The notes: generated by a model not told the origin, from the sequence alone. Counted from the stretch's first letter, positions 1 through 12,803 are shown. The stretch: DNA of 64,000 bases from Pegea sp. RAD2-039 (GCA_034620365.1 JAQGEQ010000189.1:186001-250000), one strand, 5' to 3'. Numbers and translations: made by a program.

Positions 1-2945
1 TTTTTTTATTTTTTTATAACAATGTTGATATTTCATAAAAACAAAATAAATCAGGTCTAAATAAGCAGACAGGTAAGTTTAGTTATTTAATTTTTGTTTA
101 TCAGTTACATATAAAACTGATTGAAATTATTGTTAATAACTTAATTATTATATTAAAATTTGATGCTTCTCAAATTAGGTAGTAAATTGTTCAATGCAGG
201 CCAACGTAGTTAAAACAATCAAGAAAGATTCCATCAAAAAACTATCTGTAAATGAAGACAAATACATGATGTTAAATATAAATTAAAATATTTAATACCA
301 CACTATACAATATACCTTGATAATAATACATGATGTTAAATTTAAATTAAAGAAAATTAAAGCAATTAATTTCTATTCAACAACATTTTGATTTCTCTGA
401 ATTTCTTTTTATTAAATTAATAATATTGGCTTTTATATCTTGAAATAAGTCAAATAATAAACTGAATATATTTTTTTGCTGAAAGAGAAGATAATTATAA
501 ACTTTCTGATTCGAGTTTTACTTTTGGATGCGTAAGAAAATGTAAATTAAAAGTTTATCTTTTATATGATTTACTTATTTTAATAATATTTTAATTTGTG
601 AAAATTCATAAAATATAAAAAAAAATTATAAACAGTTACTCAGTTTTTAACTACCTTACAAATACTCAAACATGAATTAAATGTAATTGGCCTCAATAAT
701 ATATAAAAATCAACAATTATTTCCATTGAAAAATTATAGTGCCTAAAAAGATATATCATCTGGTTTAAAATTGTTAGAAATTTCAGTAATCGACTTGACT
801 ACTACTATTAAGTCTTCAAATAGAACATAGAACCACTAAATAAGCTTATTAGTAAATAGTCAAATTTTGTTCATGACTATGATATATATAAATTAAATTA
901 AAGTTTATACAACATAATATTTTATTATAAATCTAATGTTTAAAAAAGTGAGAATTGTTTCAGTAATTAATATAAGTAATTTTTCAAATAAATGTTTTAT
1001 GAAGTAAGATGATAGTACTGAGTTTTAATTTCATCATTTTAATAATTTACTTTTTCAACAAAGTTATTATTTTCCTTATTATGTATTTGTAATTTATTTC
1101 TATATCAGTTTTAAGCTTGTAGTTTTCTACCGTATAAGATAAAAAACAACTTATTATGGCAAAAATAATTGGGTAACTGACTTAATATAATCAATTGTAA
1201 TTCACTTTTGGTAAAAAAAGATAACATCAAAGCCACTAATAGTTATAGAAAACAAGGTTTATAACTCTATTCATCATGAAGTCATGTTTAGTATTCTCTG
1301 TATTTCTTGTTTGATGTTTTAAACAAAACATCAAAACTACTTTTAAACAAAGTTAATAATCCAACAAATTTATTTCTAATTTTTTACAAAATAAAAATAA
1401 AAATTAATTTTAACTTTTAAATTTAATATTCAATCTGATTAAAAACTTTGATGATTTAACCAACTGCTGATAAAATGCCTTCTGTACACGGACCTCCAGT
1501 TTCTTTATTGGTAACTTGGCTGGTACTTTCTTCCTAATTGTAATCAACAAAACAATTAGAAAATGAGATGAAATAGGACGGAATTCTGTTTGTACTTAAT
1601 TTATATTTACATCCACCAATCAAATAAGTTAGTATGGAAGCAAACAATAGATCAATTACAACTTAACTTACTTTGTACAGCAGTTCATATGTTTTATTTC
1701 TTCAACAAACTCAACAATCGTGGAAGGTTATAATGAAGATACAAAACGACATCTAAATCTCTTGTTTTGTTTTACTGAGTTCACATGTTTTGGTTTTACA
1801 ACAATAACCTTTCTTCTTCTGGCGTACTTTGCACTTTTACATAATTTCTAAAATTAATCTTCAACATATTAAAAGATTTATTATAAACATTGTAGCTTCC
1901 TAGTAGTCGTTGTTACACTCGAAAAAACTTTCTTTACAACTAGCAGTCAGCCAAATGTCACCATAATTATACTCATTGAAATAAGTTTATTTATAATCTC
2001 TTTTTTATATTCTAAAATCATAAATAAATGAGAAAAAACGGACAATATCTTTAATGTAGAAACAAACAAATATGCTTTTAGAGTATTCTTTAAGTTGAGT
2101 ACTATCAACTATAGAAAAACTTATATTTACAAACCAACTTTGCTGCTAGCAGGACGCAACTAATTACCTACTTTGATAGAATGGTGGACGCTTGTGTAGA
2201 AAAAGTAATCTTAGATGTTTATAAGCTATCATAATTTTACCAAATTGTTGCTGTTTGTATTTACTTACTAGTTATTATAATTTTGAAAATCTAAAAGTTA
2301 TTAATAAAACTATCACCAACCGTTTTCAAACAAACTTTCATTTACTACTCATGTAGGTGCTTCACCGTGCGTGACCAGTTTATGCTAATTTATTTATACT
2401 AAAAGTATTTCAAGAGAGCCTAGAGACTGATTATCAAATTTTGAGAACCAGCAACCTTAAAATTAGAGGTAAGCTCTTTAACTAACTGTTTGTAAACACT
2501 GTATTAGTTTTGTCTTTACTAATAATTATTATGAAAAATTTGTTTAAATTTTTTAATTAAATATTTAAAAGTTAAATCACTTTACTTAAAATGTCGCCAA
2601 CTAAAACCTCAGTTAGTAGTAGTAGAAGGAGCTGTTGTGTATTGAAACGATATTAAGAACCAAAACCTAACTAGATTACCCTCAACAAAACATTGATTTA
2701 AAAATTGCTTAACAATTTCACTATTTTGCTGGAAGCAGTTAAAAGTTTTAAAGTTCTGTGTAAAAGCACAAATAAAAAACTAACTTTTATTTGATGGATA
2801 ATCCTTTCTAGCAAATAAAAGAGGATAATTTAAGTTTTATTTTGAAATAGTCTGTTGAAAATTATCCAACTCTAAAAGTTGATACTTATAAAAGTCATAA
2901 AGATGTTTTCACGCTGATTTGTATCTTTATATTAATTTCGATTAG
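1..2945 (+). repeat. Long direct repeat LR1, copy 1
   Basis: This stretch is nearly collinear with 19,958-22,920, with many substitutions and small indels. Parts recur at 27,700-28,120 (plus), 48,195-48,780 (plus), 57,940-58,440 (minus) and 63,000-63,420 (minus). I found no convincing exon in 1-2,560. From about 2,580 it runs into the MutS-like fragment and then cassette C1. Whether this is a mobile element is unknown; no terminal repeats or transposase were seen. Confidence 0.85.
2590..2775 (+). pseudogene. MutS-homologue-like fragment (M1)
   Basis: One of about 13 copies of a fragment whose best open version lies at 36,198-36,422. Here the reading frame is interrupted. It starts in the conserved ATGTCGCCAACTAAA block and ends at the FKVLCK-type segment followed by a possible GT donor. 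It lies directly upstream of cassette C1, as most copies do. Confidence 0.3.
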
Positions 2946-2970
2946 TTTAGTGTTTGTGGTGAAGATTTGC
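2854..2970 (+). repeat. Cassette C1
   Basis: The palindrome is worn (GTTGAAAATTATCCAAC). The spacer contains GATACTTATAAAAGTCAT and the invariant block is present (GTTTAGTGTTTGTGGTG). A cassette body follows to about 3,330, in which the small ORF of other copies is frameshifted. Confidence 0.75.
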
Positions 2971-3339
2971 TACTAAATTATTTTGTCATAAATATTTTCT
3001 GAGTTGACTCCTGTTAGTTACTTTTTACTTAAAAATTCTTATCTAAATTATCTAAATATATTTTTTTAGCAAATTTATGACTCAGAATAATAGAAGAGAT
3101 GGGAAAATATCAGAATAATGCGACTTTGAGACAACAATTGGAGATTTTGAAGATCAAAATAACAAGATGATAAAATTAAAGTTGAATCTTTAAATCAAGA
3201 GATATTAAGAGTATTAAGAATATATTTATAGTATAAAGAAGGACACTATAATAATTTATATTAAATTATTATGGAACTATAAAAATCTAGCAACAAATTT
3301 ACGTATGAGGTAAAATTGTAATAGATTTAGCCTCCTGCT

Positions 3340-4075
3340 TTACTACTTTTTCGTCAGCCAAACAAACAACTAGCGTAGCAACACCCAACAAAATGGCTTT
3401 TTTTAAAAGTTACTTATTAAAATAAATAATAATTCAAAACATTTCAACATTTACTTAGTAAGCAGCTTTCAATTCATATATAACTTAAAAATGGAATTAA
3501 TGAAAAATTACGCAACACAAACTTTCTCATAACTATACAGTAAGTTTTTCAAATAATTCTTTGACAATAGCTTAAATTTCTTAGTATTAGTCAATATAAA
3601 GTTATTACATCCTTTCAATTTCAAAGTTAAAAGCTTTTAAAAGAAGATATTGTAAGTCACGATTGGAAAAACTTATAGAGGAAATTTTAAATAGAATTTT
3701 GTAATAACTTTCAAAGAAATTTTATCTAGTATTAAACATAATTTCAAAATTACTAATAATTATTGAAATTGAAGTCATTTCAAAGTAAACTTTTGACATT
3801 TTAAGTAAAAAAAATAAATTAATTTTTATTGGTACTTTGTTTTAAAAAACATTTCATAAATTCAATTTACAAAAACTGTAAATAATAAATATAAATTATA
3901 ATATCTAATATTTTAAATCAAAAACTTATTAAAATAAAAAAGATATTTAAACTATAGAATTGAAAAGAACTAAAAAAAGTAAAATATCAAGAAGAACATC
4001 AAAGTTAGAAAAAAATTTGAACTTAAATAAAAATATATCCTGTTTATCTGCATAAAAAAAGATTTTATTTGAAAA
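3340..4075 (-). repeat. RAD54 3'-flank repeat
   Basis: Non-coding sequence that follows the RAD54 stop codon in the fullest copy (47,440-47,690). Related segments lie at 11,880-12,290, 23,878-24,760, 29,880-30,790, 36,540-36,805, 41,220-41,690 and 60,490-61,200. It translates into hydrophobic Phe/Leu/Ile ORFs of about 60-80 codons in several copies, but these differ by frameshifts and look like AT-rich chance ORFs. Confidence 0.7.
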
Positions 4076-4150
4076 TTTTACCTATGCGGTAAAATCAGCT
4101 TACTATGATTTAGCTTCCAGCTTTACTACTTGTTCGTCAAATAAAAAATT

Positions 4151-4831
4151 GACGTAGCTGATCACGTGAGAAATGTCTAGCTAAATCTTTTTCACGGACC
4201 ACTACACACGACGAAAGTGACTTTTTATGAGCTTGGCGCTGAAATATTTTCTCTTCAATACTTGAAGTTGCAAGTAATCTGCAAAAAGCCATTTTCCGTC
4301 ATTTTAATTTTTAGTGTTTCCAATTGATTTTTTTGTAAATTTTTAACCAGTAAACATAATAAATTTTTTTGTCCGTCTCTCCACACTCTAGCCATGACCT
4401 GCTCGTCGTTAGCAGGATTCCAATCAGGATCAAACATAACTAACCGATTTGCACCAATCAAATTTAAACTGCATCTAAAAATTGAAATTTTTTTAAATTT
4501 TTTGTTTGGAAACACTGTTTATCGTACCCTCCTGCCTTACTACTTAACATAAACACAAAATCTTGAGATGCTAGATCATTGAATCGTTTTACGATTTTAA
4601 ATCTTTTTTTAATAGTCATACTTCCATCTAATCTTACATATCCGTATATGACAACAAAATGTTGATTGAAATTCATCATCATCAAGTTCTCTACCTCCTC
4701 ATACGGCACAATTTTTCACATAAATCGAGCGTTTGCGTGTAATTTGATACAATCACGTATTTATCATCATTTATTGAATGAGTTGCTGCCATCAATGAAT
4801 TCACTAACATCATTTTACCAGATAAATCCGG
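4151..4831 (-). pseudogene. rad54: RAD54-like C-terminal fragment, copy A
   Basis: RAD54 is a SWI2/SNF2 DNA translocase that works with RAD51 in homologous recombination. Four exons are recognisable on the minus strand: 4,695-4,831 (SGKMMLV...[13 protein letters not shown]), 4,528-4,647 ([13 protein letters not shown]), 4,348-4,474 ([20 protein letters not shown] and ARVWRDGQK, helicase motifs V and VI) and 4,151-4,278 (IFQRQAHKK). The acceptor before the second exon is CAT instead of CAG, the third exon is 127 bp against 126 in copy F (frameshift), and the last exon breaks off mid-way into foreign DNA. Not functional. Confidence 0.85.
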
Positions 4832-4860
4832 CTGAAAAAAAAATTGTGTAAAAAAAAAGT

Positions 4861-4875
4861 TCCCTGACCGGGAAT
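4861..4875 (-). pseudogene. tRNA-Glu remnant (acceptor/T-stem end only)
   Basis: About 15 bp of the 3' end of the tRNA-Glu that sits upstream of the RAD54 exons. It breaks off in the T loop and joins directly to cassette-body sequence (ATATCAAAAGTG). The same joint is seen near 23,862-23,877, 29,567-29,582, 36,809-36,823 and 61,517-61,531. Confidence 0.6.
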
Positions 4876-5182
4876 ATCAAAAGTGTATTTTACCGCATAC
4901 GTAGATGTGTTGCTAAATTATTTTTATGATCTTCTTATAAATATAAATTTCTTGATTTAAAGATTCAAATATAATTTTATCATCGTGTTATTTTGATCTT
5001 TAAACTCTCTAACCATTTGTCTCAAAGTTGCATCATTCTGATATTTTTCCATCTCTTCAATTATATTAAATCATAAATTTGCTATAAAAATATTTTTAGA
5101 TAATTTAGATAAAAACTTTTAAGTAAAAAGTAGCTAGCAGAAATCAATTCAGAAAATTATTTTATGACGAAATAATTTATTA

Positions 5183-5310
5183 GCAAATCTACACCACAAA
5201 CACTAAACTACTAGAAATTTATATAAAGTGAAAAATCAGCGTAAAAATGTATAAATGCTATAGAAAAACATTAAACAGGTTCTAATTTTTAGAGTTGAAC
5301 AAGTTTCAAC
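5183..5310 (-). repeat. Cassette C2
   Basis: Intact palindrome (GTTGAAACTTGTTCAAC in cassette sense), a 50-nt spacer beginning near CCTGTTTAATGTTTTTCT, and the invariant block. The spacer is distantly related to that of C37. The body lies to its left, down to about 4,880. Confidence 0.8.
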
Positions 5311-5640
5311 AAACTAATTCAAGATTGAATAAAAATTATCTTCTTTCGTTTAAAAGAAAGGATTATTTGCTGTATCAACATTTAATAGTCTTTATTTTGT
5401 ACATTTACACAACATTTAAAAATAAAATAATGTTTCCTTTAAATTTTTAATCTTTAGTAAAATTTAAAATTAGTTTGATTAATTTAACAGCAAAATTAAA
5501 GTTGAATAAAAAAGTTACATCTGTAAAAATTTTTTCAAATGTTTTATGTGGAAAGAAAAATATTTAGTATTCTATAAAATAACAATTTAGATTTTTCATA
5601 AAAACAAAAGAAATTAAGTTTAGAATCAAATTAATATTTA

Positions 5641-5690
5641 CCAAAACTAGATTCACAAAATTATTGCTGGTTTCTCTGCAATCGGTTTCC
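5641..5690 (-). pseudogene. Gene X 48-bp exon copy
   Basis: A copy of the exon ETDCGETNNNFVNLVL, with acceptor AG and donor GT as at 40,023-40,070. Similar copies lie near 8,540, 10,709, 17,475, 23,060, 26,830, 31,825, 37,500, 39,660, 56,850 and 59,390. See 57,223-57,745 for the ordered set of exons. Confidence 0.45.
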
Positions 5691-5851
5691 TAAAAAATAT
5701 AATTTTAAGCTTTTTAATTATTTTGTATTTCACGTCAAAAATTTTGATACAAATAAAAATTTGTTTTAATAAGTTAAGTAAAAATCGAAGTTAAATCTAA
5801 AAGTTTTAAATCTGAAAATTTATTTCAAATCATTCAAATGAATATAATATT

Positions 5852-6130
5852 TTATCTTCTTGTATATAAATATGACAATTTAGTAAGTTCTTGAAACGAA
5901 ATTAAATGGTTTTTTCTTTGTCTGAAAGCAATGAAACCTTTATTAAAGAGATGCTTCAGTTTATTATTAGAAATATTAACTTGTTCAAGATTTATTAAAC
6001 TGAAGAAACTGGGAAGGAACCACATTGTTGAACTACCTATATCTTTAATTACATTGTTATTAAGATACAAATATCTTACGGAAGTGTGTAATCCTGAATT
6101 GAAATTAAATTCGTCATTTGCTTATGTCAT
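5852..6130 (-). pseudogene. Leucine-rich-repeat exon fused in frame to gene X exon
   Basis: The first part (6,130 down to about 5,945) reads TSVRYLYLNNNVIKDIG...INLEQVNISNNKLKHL, a typical LRR with LxxLxLxxN spacing. It then continues without a stop into FIAFRQR...ISFQELTKLSYLY, the gene X sequence of 57,433-57,546. The joint at about 5,940 replaces the native LRR continuation seen at 55,040. An upstream TAA in frame argues against a functional product. It is either a chimeric pseudogene or a captured exon. Confidence 0.55.
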
Positions 6131-6205
6131 ACAAAGATGGTACGTGCTTTGACTTTAATCTTATTGATACAAAGGTTTAACAAATCATCAACAAAATTTC
6201 TATAT

Positions 6206-6457
6206 CTATAAAGCAGTTATACGAATTAAATTTGTAGATTTTGCAAATTGTAGGTTTCCCATAAAAGTAAAATGTTGATAAATAAAACCCACTAAAACAA
6301 CAAGAGTTATTAACAAATTATAAGAAGGAAATACAATAAATAAGTATTTGAAGTAAAATATAATTGATTTTTTGAAAAGAGAAAATTTTACAGAAATAAG
6401 TTTGTAGAAAAATAGGCCATATCTAATTAAAATATTAGTGAATGAAGTAAAAAGCAT
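6206..6457 (-). other. Hydrophobic ORF, probably not a gene
   Basis: Eighty-three codons rich in Phe, Leu, Ile and Tyr. The duplicated sequence at 55,300-55,450 breaks the frame, so coding is unlikely. It lies between the LRR fragment and the tRNA pair, and is probably intron or flank of the LRR gene. Confidence 0.3.
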
Positions 6458-6597
6458 CTCACCAACATTTACTAATAATCAAACAAGGTAAAAGATGGAA
6501 AAATATTTCATGGCAATAAAGATTTGCTTATGATGGGATGTATATGATGTGGATAAAATTATAAAGTGAAAGTTGGCAACATTGTTTTCTGATTGAC

Positions 6598-6620
6598 TTG
6601 GTAAGTTGTTGACTTACCAA
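6598..6620. other. Short perfect inverted repeat
   Basis: TTGGTAAGT and ACTTACCAA are separated by 5 nt. It lies in a stretch (6,450-6,750) absent from the second copy of this block and holds nothing else that I recognise. Confidence 0.4.
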
Positions 6621-6757
6621 CCATAAAATGCTGAAAGTTAGACTCATTTTTTGAAGGCCACCACGTAAGTGCCCACCCCAAAAATTACTGCAAGGAAAAT
6701 AGTTTTTATTTTCAAATTAATTTGATAAATGATGAAATTTTAAGTTGACAAAATAAA

Positions 6758-6829
6758 CTCTCCGTCGGGGAATCGAACCCCGGTCTCCCGCGTGACAGGC
6801 GGGGATACTCACCACTATACTAACAAGGA
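6758..6829 (-). tRNA. tRNA-Asp(GTC), slightly decayed copy
   Basis: A 72-nt cloverleaf. The anticodon loop is CTGTCAC and the B box is GGTTCGATTCC. Compared with the copy at 55,577 the acceptor stem has lost pairing (C3 against A70, two G-U pairs), so it may be weak or inactive. It lies 9 nt from the tRNA-Ile below. Confidence 0.85.
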
Positions 6830-6838
6830 TACAGAACA

Positions 6839-6912
6839 TGGTCAGTACGGGGATCGAACCCGCGACATTCGCGTTATTTGCACGACGCTCTAACCAACTG
6901 AGCTAAGCGGCC
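6839..6912 (-). tRNA. tRNA-Ile(AAT), probable pseudogene
   Basis: A 74-nt Ile-type sequence with anticodon AAT. The universally conserved U33 is replaced by A (loop CAAATAA), and the acceptor stem has two mismatches (3-70 and 6-67). The copy at 55,658 keeps U33. Confidence 0.75.
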
Positions 6913-6939
6913 ACGAGAGATCCTCTCAAATTTGTTATT

Positions 6940-7600
6940 TATTCCAAATATTTTTATTTTTATTTGAAACTTTTTCTTTCTAGGAAATTAAATGGAAAAG
7001 TAGAAATTGTTTTCTTGAATTCTCTGATTTTATTCAATTTAAAATATTTTTAAGTGACATAACTAAACAATTATTGGTTTAATAATTACTTACTTTATAT
7101 GAAGTAGATAACTTTATATTATTGAGACAATCTATTTTATTGATTTCTAATTTTATTGCTTATTTTATTCTGTTTCTTAATACTAAAAATATTTCAATCT
7201 TTTGTTATATTTTTATTCAAAACCTTTTCAAGCAGATGTAATGGTTTTAAGTTCAATATTTCGTTTTGTTTGACTGATTCTTGTTAAATTTTAAACATTT
7301 TAGTTTAATGAAGATTGTAATGGTTTCATCAAAATTAGCAATAATATTGATAATATTTTTGAATTGTTATTGAGCTGTTGTATTTGGAGTCGACATTATG
7401 AACCAAACTCTGACTAGATTATTATCAACAAAATATTAATTAAAAAAATGTTTAAAACATTTCAATCAATTACTAGAAACAGTTAAAAGTTTTAAAGTTC
7501 TGTGTAAAGGTACAAATTGAAAACTACTACATTTTGAATCAGCAATTAATCTGTGCTATCGAAGTAAAGATGACAAATTTGAATAAATATTGAAATAGTT
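6940..7600 (+). repeat. Direct repeat block LR4 with MutS-like fragment
   Basis: The sequence starting ATTTTTATTTGAAACTTTTTC recurs at about 43,700 and 55,770, with related downstream parts at 16,190. A degraded MutS-like fragment lies at about 7,380-7,515 (SFKVLCK-type end). There is no other gene. Confidence 0.7.
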
Positions 7601-7611
7601 TGTTGAAACTT

Positions 7612-7720
7612 ATTCAACTCTAAAAATAAGCTATTTATACCATATATGAAATACAATCTTACGCTGATTTGTTCCTTTATATAAATTTCTATTAGTTTAG
7701 TGTTTGTGGTGTAAATTTGC
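7612..7720 (+). repeat. Cassette C3
   Basis: Palindrome GTTGAAACTTATTCAAC, spacer containing AGCTATTTATACCATATA, intact invariant block. The body follows to about 8,060; its small ORF has TAG at codon 4. Confidence 0.8.
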
Positions 7721-8088
7721 TAATAAATTATTTCGTTATAAAAAAATTTTCTGAATTGACTCCTGTTAGCTACTGTTTACATAAAAGTTTTTATCTAAAT
7801 TATCTAAGTACTATTTTTTTAGCAAATATTTGATGTAATATAAATCGATAAGAGATGGGAAAATAGCAAGATGAAGCAACTTTGGGACAAGTGGTTAGAG
7901 AGTTTGAAGATCTAAGTAACAAGAAGATAAAATTATATTTGAAACTTTAAATCAAGAGATGTTTATAGTATTAAGAAGGACACTATAATAATTTAGCAAC
8001 ACATTTACTTATGCGGTAAAATACACTTCTGATATGCAGTTCAAACAACACAATTTATTTTTATTTATTTTTTTGATGAAATCTATTA

Positions 8089-8203
8089 GCAAATCTACAC
8101 CACAAACACTAAACTACTAGAAATTTTTATAGACTAAAAAATCTGCGTAAAGGTATTATTGAAGATATTTTCATTTAATTTTTGAGATTGAACAAGTTTC
8201 AAC
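8089..8203 (-). repeat. Cassette C4 (core without body)
   Basis: The palindrome side carries a G-to-A change (GATTGAACAAG on the plus strand). The spacer is shared with C6, C31 and C36. The body is missing: the core abuts the tail of C3's body head-on, an arrangement repeated at C10/C11, C30/C31 and C35/C36. Confidence 0.75.
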
Positions 8204-8751
8204 AAACAAATTCAAGATTGAACCTAAATTATCTCTTTTTATTTTTAAGAAATGAATATTCCCTGAATAAATATTTGGTAGTTTTTAAATTGTACGTTTT
8301 TACACAGCATTTAACAATAAAATAATGTTTGCTTTAAATTTTTAAATCTTTAGTAAAAGTTAAAATTAGTTTGATTGATTTAACAACAAAATTAAAGTTG
8401 AATAAAAAATTTACATCTGTAAAAATTATTTCAAATGTTTGAAGTGGAAAGAAAAATATTTAGTATTCTATAAAATTACAATTTAGATATTTCATAAAAA
8501 CAAAAGAAATTAAGTTTAGAATAAAATTAATATTTACCAAAACTAGATTTACCAAATTATTGCTGGTTTCTCTGCAATCGGTTTCCTAAAAAATATAATT
8601 TTAAGCTTTTTAATTAATTTTTGTTTCACGTCAAAAATTTTGTTACAAATAAAAGTGTGTTTTAATAGTTAATTTAAAAATCAAAATTAAATTTAAAAGT
8701 TTTAAATCTGTAAAACTTATTTCAAATCTTCTTAATGAATAAACTATTTTA

Positions 8752-8863
8752 TCTTCTAATGTATAAGATTGACAATTTAGTAAGTTCATGAAAAGAAATT
8801 AATGGGTTTACTCTTTGTCCGAAAGCAATGAAACCAGTTTCAATCTAATCATCTTCTATATCC
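8752..8863 (-). pseudogene. Gene X 51-bp exon region, broken copy
   Basis: Matches the DIEDDWIETGLIAF exon of 57,496-57,546, but the Trp codon is TAG here. Other decayed copies lie near 10,431 (plus), 17,797 (minus), 27,150 (minus), 37,817 (minus), 39,376 (plus) and 45,637 (minus). Confidence 0.5.
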
Positions 8864-9287
8864 TGCAAAATTGTATTAAATAATAACATCAGTAACTGGT
8901 ATTTAGTTCTTAAATAACTATAATTATACAAAAAATATTATACTAAAAATATATAAAAATATGTGGAGTTTGAACTGCATATCAGAAGTGTATTTTACCG
9001 AATACGTAAATGTGTTGCTAAATTTTTATAGTGCCTTTCTTAATATTATAAATCCCTTGATTTAAACATTCAAATATAATTTTATCATCTTGTTAATTTG
9101 ATCTTCAAACTCTCTAACCACTCATCTCAAAGACGCATCATTTTGATATTTTCCCATCTTTTCATTTATATTAAATCATCTATTTACTAAAAGAATATTT
9201 TTAGATAATTTTAATAAAAACTTTTAAGTAAAAAGTAGCTAACAGCAATCAATTCAGAAAATTATTTTTTGACGAAATAATTTATTA

Positions 9288-9407
9288 GCAAATTTACACC
9301 ACAAACACTAAACTAATAGAAATTTATATAATGAAAAAAATCTGAGTAATACTACAATTAAAGCACATTTCTATATTGCTAATTTTTGAAGTTGAACAAG
9401 TTTCAAC
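9288..9407 (-). repeat. Cassette C5
   Basis: Spacer of 33 nt containing AGCAATATAGAAATGTGC, the same as C26. The upstream CGCTG element is changed to CTCAG. A body with a decayed small ORF lies on the left. Confidence 0.75.
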
Positions 9408-9474
9408 AAACTATTTCAATATTTATTCTAAATTTCTTCTTTAATTCCATAGCAAAGATTATTTGCTGAAACAA

Positions 9475-9670
9475 AATTCAGTAGTTTTCTTTTTGTACCT
9501 TTACACAGAACTTTAAAACTTTTAACTGCTTTCAGTAAATGAATTAAGTTTTATTTTTCAATCAATGTTTTGTTGATAGTAATCTAGTCAGGGTTTGGTT
9601 CATAATATCGGCTCCATATCCAGCAGATCCTTCTACTACTAACTGAGGTTTTAGTTGGCGACAATTTAGG
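9475..9670 (-). pseudogene. MutS-homologue-like fragment
   Basis: Minus-strand copy of the fragment described at 36,198-36,422, upstream of cassette C5 in the same orientation. The frame is interrupted. Confidence 0.3.
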
Positions 9671-9954
9671 TAAAATGATTTAACTCTTAACAATTTACTA
9701 TCCAAAGATCAATTATAGTGTTGCCCACAGCAGCTTTTTATTGGGTCTTTTCTTCCTTTACACCACAGGTATGATTCAGACTATTAACAGTTAAGGGTTT
9801 CAAACGGTTATGAGTTTCATTCACTTATTTCTAAATACTTTTTTCTAAAAACAATTATTATATTATATAAACAAGTTTAATATATAATCTACCGGCCAAT
9901 ATTTCTTGTAGTAGCTTCTATCGAACCTTCAAATGAGTTTTTTTTAATTTCAGA

Positions 9955-10246
9955 CTCCATCTTTCAAAATTTTCTTTTTTCACATCAATTTGAATTTCTT
10001 TTTTAAAATTCTCCCAGTGATCAGTTGTTGTCCTATCTCCATCAGTGGTTGTATTTCTCAATCAAGTCTTAGAAACATCCTGATACAACAGATAAATATG
10101 AAATGCCGATGTGTCTTGAAAGATGAATAGATGATGATCAACAATCAGATGACTACAATACAAATTTGGATTTAGAAACAGCTCTTGATGTGTGCTTACA
10201 TAAAACAGGAAAAAATTTAATTACAAGAATTACTCACCCTACTTAG
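9955..10246 (+). pseudogene. Conserved ORF K fragment
   Basis: A copy of the ORF at 38,867-39,190. Here an in-frame TGA follows MCLER, and a TAG precedes KHPDTTDKY, so this copy is broken. Confidence 0.4.
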
Positions 10247-11089
10247 CTAAATGGATAAAACCAAAATTATCGTTTATCATGAAAACTGATTATTTATATT
10301 TCTTCTTTTATCTAAAATTTGATTTAATTTGGTTTTAAGTTTTAGACTAAAGTAATTATTATAATATAGAATTGATTATTTAAGATCTAAATACCAGTTA
10401 CTGATGTAATTATTTAATAAAATTTTGCAGGATTTAGAAGATTATTGGATTGAAACTGGTTTGATTGCTTTCAGACAAAGAGTAAACCATTTTAATTTAT
10501 TTTTAAGAACTTACTAAACTCTCAGATTTATATACAAGAAGATAAAATAGTTTATTCATTTAAAAGATTTGAAATAAGTTTTACAGATTTATAATTTTTG
10601 ATTTAACTTTGATTTTTACTTAAACTATTAAAACAAACTTTCATTTATACAAAAGTTTTAACATAAGAGAAAACATAATTTAAAAACTTAAAATTATATT
10701 TTTCGGAAACCGATTTTTAAGAAACCAACAATGATTTTGTGAATCCAGTTTTGGTAAATATTAATTTGATCTTAAACTTAAATTCTTTGGTTTTTATGAA
10801 ATATCTAAATAGTTATTATTCTATAGAATACAAAATACTTTTTTTTCACTTGAAACATTTGAAAAAATTTGTACAGATCTTACTTTTTTATTTAACTTTA
10901 ATTTTGTTGTTAAATCAATCAAACTAATTTTAATTTTCATTAAAAATTTAAAAATTTAAAGAAAATATTATTTTATTGTTAAATGCTATGTAAAAACGTA
11001 CAAATTAAAAACTACAAAATATTTATTCAGGGAATATTCATTTCTTAAAAATAAAAAGAGATAATTTAGGTTCAATCTTGAATTTGTTT

Positions 11090-11207
11090 GTTGAAACTTG
11101 TTCAATCTCAAAATTGAAATGAAAATATCTTCAATAATACCTTTACGCAGATTTTTTTTTAGTTTATAAAAATTTCTAGTAGTTTAGTGTTTGTGGTGTA
11201 GATTTGC
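11090..11207 (+). repeat. Cassette C6 (core without body)
   Basis: Palindrome variant TTGAAACTTGTTCAATC. The spacer, containing GAAATGAAAATATCTTCA, is the same as in C4, C31 and C36. It abuts a body of opposite orientation. Confidence 0.75.
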
Positions 11208-11572
11208 TAATAGATTTTCGTAAAAAAAATAAATAAAAATAAGTTGTGTTGTTCGAACTGCATATCAGAAGTGTTTTTTACCGCATACGTAAATGTGTTG
11301 TTAAATTATTATAGTGTCCTTCTTAATACTATAAACATCACTTTATTTAAATTTTCAAATATAATTTTATCTTCTTGTTACTTAGATCTTCAAACTCTCT
11401 AACCGATTGTCTCAAAGTTGCTTCATCTTGCTATTTTCCAATCTTTTATCCATTTATATTATATCAAATATTTTCTAAAAAAATGGTATTTAGATAATTT
11501 AAATAAAAACTTTTATGTAAAAAGTAGCTAACAGGAGTCAATTCAGAAAATTTTTTACGAAATAATTTATTA

Positions 11573-11702
11573 GCAAATTTACACCACAAACACTAAACTA
11601 ATCGAAATTTATATAAACTGAAAAATCAGCGTAAAAATGTTCAAGAAATCCTTAAAATGTGCAAATATGTTTGCTAGATTTTGGAGTTGAACAAGTTTCA
11701 AC
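11573..11702 (-). repeat. Cassette C7
   Basis: Spacer containing TTTGCACATTTTAAGGAT, shared with C28. Palindrome and invariant block intact. Confidence 0.8.
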
Positions 11703-12280
11703 AAACTATTTCAAGATTAAACTGAAATTTTCTTCCTTTATTTGAAGGAAAAGATTATTTGCTAAATCAATATACAGCATTGTTTAATTGGTACGTTTAC
11801 ACAACGTTTAACAATCAAATAATATTTTCTTTAAATTTTTTAATAAAAATTAAAATTAGTTTGATAGATTTCACAAAAATTAAAGTTAAAATTAAAGAAA
11901 TTTTATTTAGTACTAAACATAAATTCAAAATTACTAATAATTATTGAAATTTAAGTCATTTCAAAATAAACTTTTGACATTTTAAGTAAAAAAAATAAAT
12001 AAATTTTTAATGATACTTTATTTAAAAAAACTTTTTATAAATTCAACTTACAAAATCTGTAAATAATAAATATAAATTATAATATCTAAATATTTCAAAT
12101 CGAAAACCTATTAAAATAAAAAAGATATTTAAACTATAGAATTGAAAAGAAATGAAAAAGCAAACTATCAAGAAGAACATCAAAGTTAAAAATAAATTTG
12201 ACTTTAAATACAAATATGTGCTGTTTGTTTGCATAAAAAATATTTAATTTGAAACTATTATATAAAAACTGTTCTTTAAA

Positions 12281-12803
<523 letters not shown>

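Noticed and set aside
4666-4851. Recurrent 61-84 codon ORF starting [17 protein letters not shown] (also at 29,535, 35,654, 46,362, 61,325)
   Set aside because: It is the antisense of the RAD54 exon and the small intron beside it.
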